Shown piece after piece: positions 58,434-64,000 of a stretch of DNA of 64,000 nucleotides; position 1 is the stretch's first letter; the number at the start of each line of letters is the position of its first letter. Where the stretch lies: contig NC_055989.1 in NCBI RefSeq assembly GCF_018446385.1, positions 129,855,004 to 129,919,003 on the forward strand. Direction: 5' to 3'. Source of the stretch: Zingiber officinale. Taxonomy: Eukaryota > Streptophyta > Magnoliopsida > Zingiberales > Zingiberaceae. Below the pieces are notes generated by a model. That model saw only the letters and a program-made list of their open reading frames with translations, was not told the DNA's origin and ran no database searches. The translations under genes and the position numbers were made by a program.

Positions 58434-59048
58434 ATTTGGTAGGGTGTAATCTGATTTATAATATAATGGATTATATTACAAGATTAATTATTTTATTTGA
58501 TTTAATTTTAAACTTGTAATGTAATATAATCTGGATTACAAAAGGTAGTGAAGTTTTGTAATCTGGATTACAAAACAAATACTATGTAATCTAATTACAT
58601 TACGAGGTCACTATTTAACCAAAATTTAAATGCTGAATATATCTTTAGTCCACTGCGGCTGTCGACCATCGCTCGTCGCCCATCGCCCGTCGCCATCCGC
58701 CATCGCCCGCCGGCCGACCGCTCGCCACCATCGCCGATTGCCTGCGGCGGTCGGCAGTTGCCTGTGGCGACGACCGACGGAGGAGGTCAATCCACTGGTT
58801 ACCGCAAGCTCCGGCAGAGGTACGACGACCGTCGATAGAAATCGTAGGATATTTTTGTCATTTTATAATAATACGAATTACATTCCTTATATAAAATAAT
58901 AACATCAAACATAATAATGTAATCACCCTTGTAATCAAAGATTATATACATTACATTACCAAACATAGTAATATAATCGAGATTACATTACTAAACATTA
59001 CAAATTTAATTACATTATAAACTAGATTATATCACACCCAACCAAACG
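58434..59048. mobile_element. MITE-like inverted-repeat element with a GC-rich core
   Basis: Left end TTTGGTAGGGTGTAATCTG and right end (reverse complement) TTTGGTTGGGTGTGATATAA form imperfect terminal inverted repeats, and TAATCTGGATTACA-type words recur inward on both sides. The central 58650-58840 is sharply GC-rich (CATCGCCCGTCGCC-like) between AT-rich arms. No transposase. Target-site duplication not resolved, so the superfamily is open. Confidence 0.65.
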
Positions 59049-59156
59049 TCCTTTAAGGTATAAAAATAACCAAGTCCATACAAATTTATTCAAATTTAAA
59101 TTCATAAGAGATAATTTCATAATCTCGATAAAATAGCTAACAAAAATAAAATAAAA

Positions 59157-59262
59157 TAAATAAATAAATAAATAAATATCATGATGATTAAACTAAAGGA
59201 TATTTGCCCTTTCGTTCACAAAACACATTCTAAAATTTATGATATATATATATATATATATA
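59157..59262. repeat. short AAAT and (TA)n microsatellites
   Basis: AAATAAATAAATAAATAAAT at about 59157-59178 and a TA run at about 59241-59262. Confidence 0.8.
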
Positions 59263-59520
59263 TTTGAAATACTAGTAAATTAAAAAGTTAATGATCTCTC
59301 AATAATTCTCTCTAGATAATTTTAAATTTAAATAAAATCTACAAATATATTTTTTCTTTAAAAAAAAACAGTTAAAATTTTTTTTCTCGTTGCAATCTCT
59401 TCTCTTCCTTATATAATAACCTAAATCCCCATCTTCCTTCATCTCCAAAAATCTTAGAGTATTAAGGAGTGTTTAGTAGAGTAGAAACTAATTGTCATTA
59501 CAAAAATAAGTTCGAGAATA

Positions 59521-59925
59521 ATGGATTCTTCTTCTTCTTTTTCTTTAGAAGATGAAGAGATTGATAAAGATATCGAGCATTCAGATGGGATGGGCCTCTC
59601 TATAAGATGCCATCTCTTTCAAATCAATTTCCTATCAAGTAAGTACCGTTCATACCATTTATAATTTCTAAATATAACTATTGGAAATATCATAATACTA
59701 AATATTTTTTTAAAAAATATTATTAATAGAAGAGGATTGTCAAAGTATTATCATGGAAAATCACAAGCTTTTATGTCTTTATCCGACGTGAAGAGCTTGG
59801 AGGATCTTTCGAAGCTAGAGAGACCATCCAAGAAGAGGAAAACTAGCAAGCATTTCAAAAGTGAAAAGATATTTGTAAATCGAAAAACAACATCACCTTG
59901 CAAGACCATCAAAAAGAAGACTTGA
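59521..59925 (+). pseudogene. small OXS3 (oxidative stress 3)-like gene with a one-base frameshift
   Basis: Two exons fit: 59521-59638 and 59730-59925, GT-AG intron. Exon 2 joined to the end of exon 1 reads IKRGLSKYYHGKSQAFMSL then SDVKSLEDLSKLERPSKKRK, the conserved core of plant OXS3-like nuclear stress-tolerance proteins. Exon 1 begins MDSSSSFSLEDEEIDKDIE, also family-like, but the conserved GPLYKMPSLSNQFPIK lies in another frame: one base is missing between 59580 and 59600 (CAGATGGGATGGG, where CAGATTGGGATGGG would give D-W-D-G). So either a recent pseudogene or a sequence error. A TATA-like TTATATAATA is at about 59407. The 3' part is short and basic and ends KTIKKKT. Confidence 0.6.
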
Positions 59926-60159
59926 TTAAAGCAATGAAAGAGCAAAAAATTTTATATAACGAATGATCGGAAAAAAAAAACTTCCAAACTATCTATCTTT
60001 TTTTCCTCTGGTTACCTCCCTCTTTCTTGCACATTTTTCCTTTAGGGTTTTGTATTTAAAATTTAGGGATATTGTTATACTATTAAGTTAAAAAAAAAAA
60101 ATTCCAAACGAAAAAACTTTAAGATATTCACGGGATGTGCAACATAAGATGTGTGTATA

Positions 60160-61942
60160 TATATAAGGGTTTGTTATCTTGCACACCCACCATGAGCGAC
60201 CACGGTGGGCGCCTATCATAGGTTCTGGTGCCCTGCTATGAGGGGCGTCCATTGTGGTCGCTGATAACCATGATTTTACTGTATTATTTTGATTCATATA
60301 TGCATGGTTTGATGTTGATTTCATATGTTTAAATCATGGTTACATCACATTTTATGTATTGTATATATTTTGGACCTAATTATAAATTATTATATTTTTT
60401 GTGTTATTTGATGCTAATATTTGATTCTTATTTTGTAGGCATCAAAGGATCTTGGATTTTGATCTATTTGTACCGAATTTGTGCTCGAATCGGAGTTAAA
60501 ATGAGAAGATCAAGCTTCGGAGCATTATGGGCCGTTCATCATAGATTGGACATATCTGAACCATCCAGTGAAGATCTGGTCGATCTGACCTAAGGGAGAG
60601 TAGATCCAGACCCTAGATCAAGATCAACACCTTCAGATCGGATTTTAGGCGCCTTTTCATCGTTGATCAAGCTCCAAATCAATCACAGCCGCCTGTTCAG
60701 ATCTGGATCAGATTCAAAAGAGGAGCTACAGTGCTTCGTGGCTTCGTCGACCCCTCCTCGTAGCTTCGTCGACCCCTCCTCGTAGCTTCGTCCCGACGCA
60801 CGATTTCTTCCGGATTCTGACCCCTTTCCTTCTCCGATCATCCTCTCAAGCTTCAACCTCGGTGGATAATCTCTACAGCAGCTCATCCCGATGTTCTGGA
60901 GCCATCGGAGGGGGTTTCCTTCGGTGGAATTTGGCTCTCGGTATCTCACTGTTCAGCTCAGATTTGAGGTGTTCCTCCACATCTAAGTTTCCATTCCTTC
61001 ACGGGATTATCGGCGGTGGTCCTCCGGTTATTCTGAATCATTTCCGACAGCATACCATCATCTGCATCTTCATCCCAGATCCAGAGCTCAGATTTGCAGA
61101 TTTCCAGATTTTCGGGCAGATCATGGGTTTTGGGATGTTTCCAGCATGTCGGGGGTGGTCCGTCGGCTATGCTGAGCAATCCTTGAACTGAGACGCAGCT
61201 GAGATGCTCCATTGAGGACCGGAGTTGGGTGTTCTCGACTTCGGCACTCTTGTGTGACGGCAAGAGTGTGTTGCTTGTTAGATCGATTATGAGAATGGAT
61301 TGGTTTACTTTTTAGTTCATTTTGTTACTGTTTTATAGCTTAAATAGATTTCACTTATGTTTGTTTTGTTTTTAGCAAGTAGTTTAGCATTTCATTACCT
61401 TGTTGAAGCTTAGTTTAAGTTTTATTTGATGTTAGGTTAATTGTTTAGTGTTTAAGTTTTAAGCTAGGGTTTAATTTCTGTTTAAATCAGATTTAAATGC
61501 TTCTTGTTATTTCATTCCCGATTTAATTCAATGCTTAAATTAGATTTTAATTGCGTCTCGTTATTTCATTACTAGTTTAAGTGGGTGTTAATGGTTTAAT
61601 CACAACGTAAGGTGACAATGCGTTATGGTTTGATCATTAGTACCTAGTTAGGTTTTCTTTATGCATTAGATTAGTTCTTAATTTCTGTGCTTTTCATTTG
61701 TTAGATTTTGATTCAAAGTTTAAACCCCCATTTATATGAAAAACCCCAAAAATAGGAATAAAATACAATCCTAGATTACATCCTACCGTTAGTTCCTCGA
61801 GGTTCGATCCTGGGCTCGTTTCTACAACATGATTGTGTAGATAAGAGGTTCAGTGAATATACATTGTTAATTTGATTTACGAGTGTGACAGACATCGTTA
61901 TCAGTCGCCCACGGTGGGTATGCAGGGTAAAAACCCTATATA
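60160..61942. mobile_element. small fold-back element split by a solo LTR
   Basis: The outer arms TATATAAGGGTTTGTTATC (60160) and, reverse-complemented, TATATAGGGTTTTTACCC (ending 61942) are inverted repeats that continue into CCCACC/CCCACC. Without the LTR between 60262 and 61903 the element would be about 140 bp. Its left part forms a strong hairpin: AGCGACCACGGTGGGCG at about 60195 pairs with CGTCCATTGTGGTCGCT near 60247. Looks like a MITE; family unknown. Confidence 0.6.
60262..61903 (+). mobile_element. solo LTR, Athila-like gypsy, 1642 bp, with perfect TSD
   Basis: Starts TGATAACC and ends CGTTATCA, a 7-bp inverted terminus (TGATAAC/GTTATCA) typical of Athila-type LTRs. GTCGC flanks it exactly on both sides (60257-60261, 61904-61908). 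There is no internal region. It is inserted in the fold-back element above. Open frames inside have no domain. Fossil. Confidence 0.85.
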
Positions 61943-62379
61943 TGGGTGACAACAAACGTGACCATTTGACATGACCTAAACTTGAATTTTTTTTTAATCT
62001 CTCTTTTCCTTCGTGCAAGCTTATTTGTTCTCATTCTCTTCCTTCACTCGCCTCTCTCCCCTAACATGAAAGGCCTAAACCCTCTTCGTCGTGAATCTAC
62101 TCTTCTCTTTCTCTGCTTCCAACTGTAGATGTAAGTCATCTTCTTCAACTCTTAGCTTGTGCCAAGTGAGTTAGGGTTTTCGCTTACAACTACACTGATT
62201 ATCTCTCTCTTCTCCTTTTTCTACTCGTATTTTAGAATGACGTAAAAAAGTGTTGCGAAGGTATGTTGAGTGTTTGTCTTTTACCTATCATAGTTTCTAA
62301 GAACCAGCTGTTTAAAAACCACTATCAGAATACTTTAGTGCTTGATTTCAAAGAACATGATGATGTTGGTTTTCAAAAA
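61943..62379. other. intergenic DNA, no gene recognised
   Basis: CT-rich stretches and short open frames without domain. Confidence 0.4.
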
Positions 62380-62760
62380 TTGCAACATTTGTGCTAGTCT
62401 TCAAAAACCCATTGAATACACGCTAGTACTGGTTTTTACAAAACAACACCAACATTGGTACTGGTTTTAAAAAATAAGCACTTTCCATGTGTAAAACCAA
62501 CACCAACATTGGTGTTGGTTTTCAAAAACCAGCACCAACGTTGGTTCTGGTTTTCAAAAATCCATTGACTACACGTTGGTGTTGTTTTGTAAAGACCAGA
62601 ACCAACATTGGTGCTGATCTTTGCAAACTAGCAGCAACATTTGTTCTGGTTTTTAAAAACCCATTGATTACAACATTGCCGCTGGTTTTAGAAAACCACC
62701 ACTAATGTGGTGCTGGTTTCTTAAAACCAGCACCACCTAATTTTATTAAACATAGAAGTC
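62380..62760. repeat. palindromic minisatellite (ACCAACATTGGTGCTGGTTTT units)
   Basis: About ten imperfect units alternate AAAACCAGCACC with CAACATTGGTGCTGGTTTT, so neighbouring units are inverted and can fold on each other. Spacers such as AAAAACCCATTGA recur. One frame stays open for 72 codons only through the repeat. Confidence 0.75.
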
Positions 62761-62984
62761 ACACCAACGTGTTTTAGTATCAACATGAATGTTAAACAGT
62801 CTCATTTTATTAAATTTTTAAACATACAAGATATTTATCAAATTCTTGGTCTACTGGTCATTTCAAAGTTGAGATTCAACATCTCAAACCTTTAAATTTT
62901 TAGGTATATTTTATAGTTTTGATAGTTAGAACCAAATACTAGAAAATTAATCATTATAAATTTGCAGGTGTCCTAGTTACTTGA

Positions 62985-63990
62985 AGAGATGTATCTTTGT
63001 TGCTGGATATTTCAGATAGAGATGCTTCCATTCCTATGATCTCAACTAATGCTTTGGATGATCTCTTTCTTGCTCACTTCTCTAATAAAAAAGAGCATAC
63101 TAGATCAATAATTGAGGAGCTTCTTAAACTCTATTCTTATAGAGTTGAAGTAGATCATGATGTTTTAGTATTTTATAAATTATACATTTTGTATATATTT
63201 GTTTGTGTTATTTTCTTCTACTACATATAAAGTTCCATTAGATCTTGTATATATTGTAGATGTCCCCAAGGTGTAGCACAGACGGTGGGCGCATGACATC
63301 TCTGGCGTAATGGCCAGAGGTCGATTTTCAGGAACTGGTGACTTGGGGTTTACCCCACCACGCACCTGATGCTTATGTACCTACATGTACATTCCTCCAT
63401 ATCCGTGGAGCCGACACTAGGGGGTCATTAATGTAGCGGATCTACATTTGTATATATTGTAGATGATTTTGAAAATCTAGATAGATTTAATTGGGTTGAA
63501 GCGATTTATCAAATTTTTGCTCCTTAATTACCTACCATCGGGAATCTTTTTTCATCAAGTCAGATATATTAAATGCCCACTTTAATTCGATACCTAAAGG
63601 AATTTACTGGTCTTTTAGTTGTAAGTTTTTTTAATGATAAATGTGAATTTATATATGGACATTATTATGTATTTCAGATTGCGTATAATGAAGCAGACAT
63701 GACTTTTGGAGCATGTCCTAATCTAGAAAACATATAATATTGAAGGTCCACGAATATATAAGTGGAGGTTTACCTTTTCAAATATCAGTAAGGTGAGAAC
63801 TTTGTTAGACCAAGTCTCACCTGAAGAGGTAAATATTGAAGACTATTGCCTAACTTTCATTTGCATTGTCTAAATAATTATTTCTAATTTGATAGGTTAT
63901 TAGTGAACTAGTCCCTAAAATCTCCCTTACCTCGATGATACTCTAGATTCATTAGAGACATCAATGGTACGTGATATAGAAGCCAAATGC
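62985..63990 (+). pseudogene. unidentified coding remnant
   Basis: Several broken open pieces on the plus strand: 62997-63200 includes NALDDLFLAHFSNKKEHT then SIIEELLKLYSYRVEVDHDV; near 63460 DDFENLDRFNWVEAIYQ; near 63740-63840 EGPRIYKWRFTFSNIS then KVRTLLDQVSPEEV. Stops separate them. The style recalls plant DUF1985/mobile-domain proteins carried by Mutator-like elements, but I cannot confirm this. A SINE is inserted in the middle. Confidence 0.35.
63263..63447 (+). repeat. SINE, 185 bp, with 18-bp target-site duplication
   Basis: TTGTATATATTGTAGATG occurs exactly at 63245-63262 and 63448-63465 around the element. Near the 5' end are TAGCACAGACGG (A box) and, about 47 bp later, GGTCGATTTTC (B box), indicating tRNA origin. 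The body continues with GGGTTTACCCCACC. Long target-site duplications are what LINE-driven insertion produces. Confidence 0.8.
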
Positions 63991-64000
63991 CCAAGTGATA

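Overview
The window is plant nuclear DNA. Genes have introns, intergenic DNA is AT-rich, coding exons are often GC-rich with C/G-ending codons (histone H4, the IDD factor), and retrotransposon remnants are dense. GC-rich exons plus copia-like LTRs point to a monocot, possibly a member of the Zingiberales; this is inference, not a species call.

Layout. 1-17.3 kb is a repeat-rich block with no intact gene: copia-like and gypsy-like LTR remnants, two paralogous copies of a decayed hAT-type transposase gene (2.3-3.5 kb and 11.8-16.7 kb) inside a larger duplicated segment, hAT-type non-autonomous elements and short SINE-like repeats. 17.3-41.5 kb is the gene island: a REVEILLE/LHY-type MYB gene (+), a histone H4 gene (+), an intact SnRK1 alpha-subunit kinase gene (-), a 3' fragment of a phytoene synthase gene, a broken second SnRK1 alpha gene (-) and an intact phytoene synthase gene (-). 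The last four arose from one tandem duplication of about 7.4 kb whose unit was [end of phytoene synthase + whole SnRK1 alpha]. 41.6-52.5 kb is repeat again, dominated by a gypsy-type LTR-internal-LTR-internal-LTR chain with a period of about 3.33 kb. 52.9-55.3 kb holds an INDETERMINATE DOMAIN (IDD) zinc-finger gene (-). 55.7-64 kb is a mixed tail: SINEs, MITEs, solo LTRs, a small OXS3-like gene with a one-base frameshift and an unidentified coding remnant.

The intact genes cover unrelated jobs: clock/auxin-linked transcription (RVE), chromatin (H4), energy-stress kinase signalling (SnRK1), carotenoid entry (PSY) and developmental transcription (IDD). Nothing shows that they act as a cluster. 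The notable points are the SnRK1-PSY duplication and its asymmetric decay, three GC-AG introns in three genes (one 96 nt long and open in frame inside phytoene synthase), and several insertions whose target-site duplications can be read directly. I found no convincing new multi-gene system. Exon borders were set by hand from splice sites, codon phase and remembered family sequences; no database search was run.
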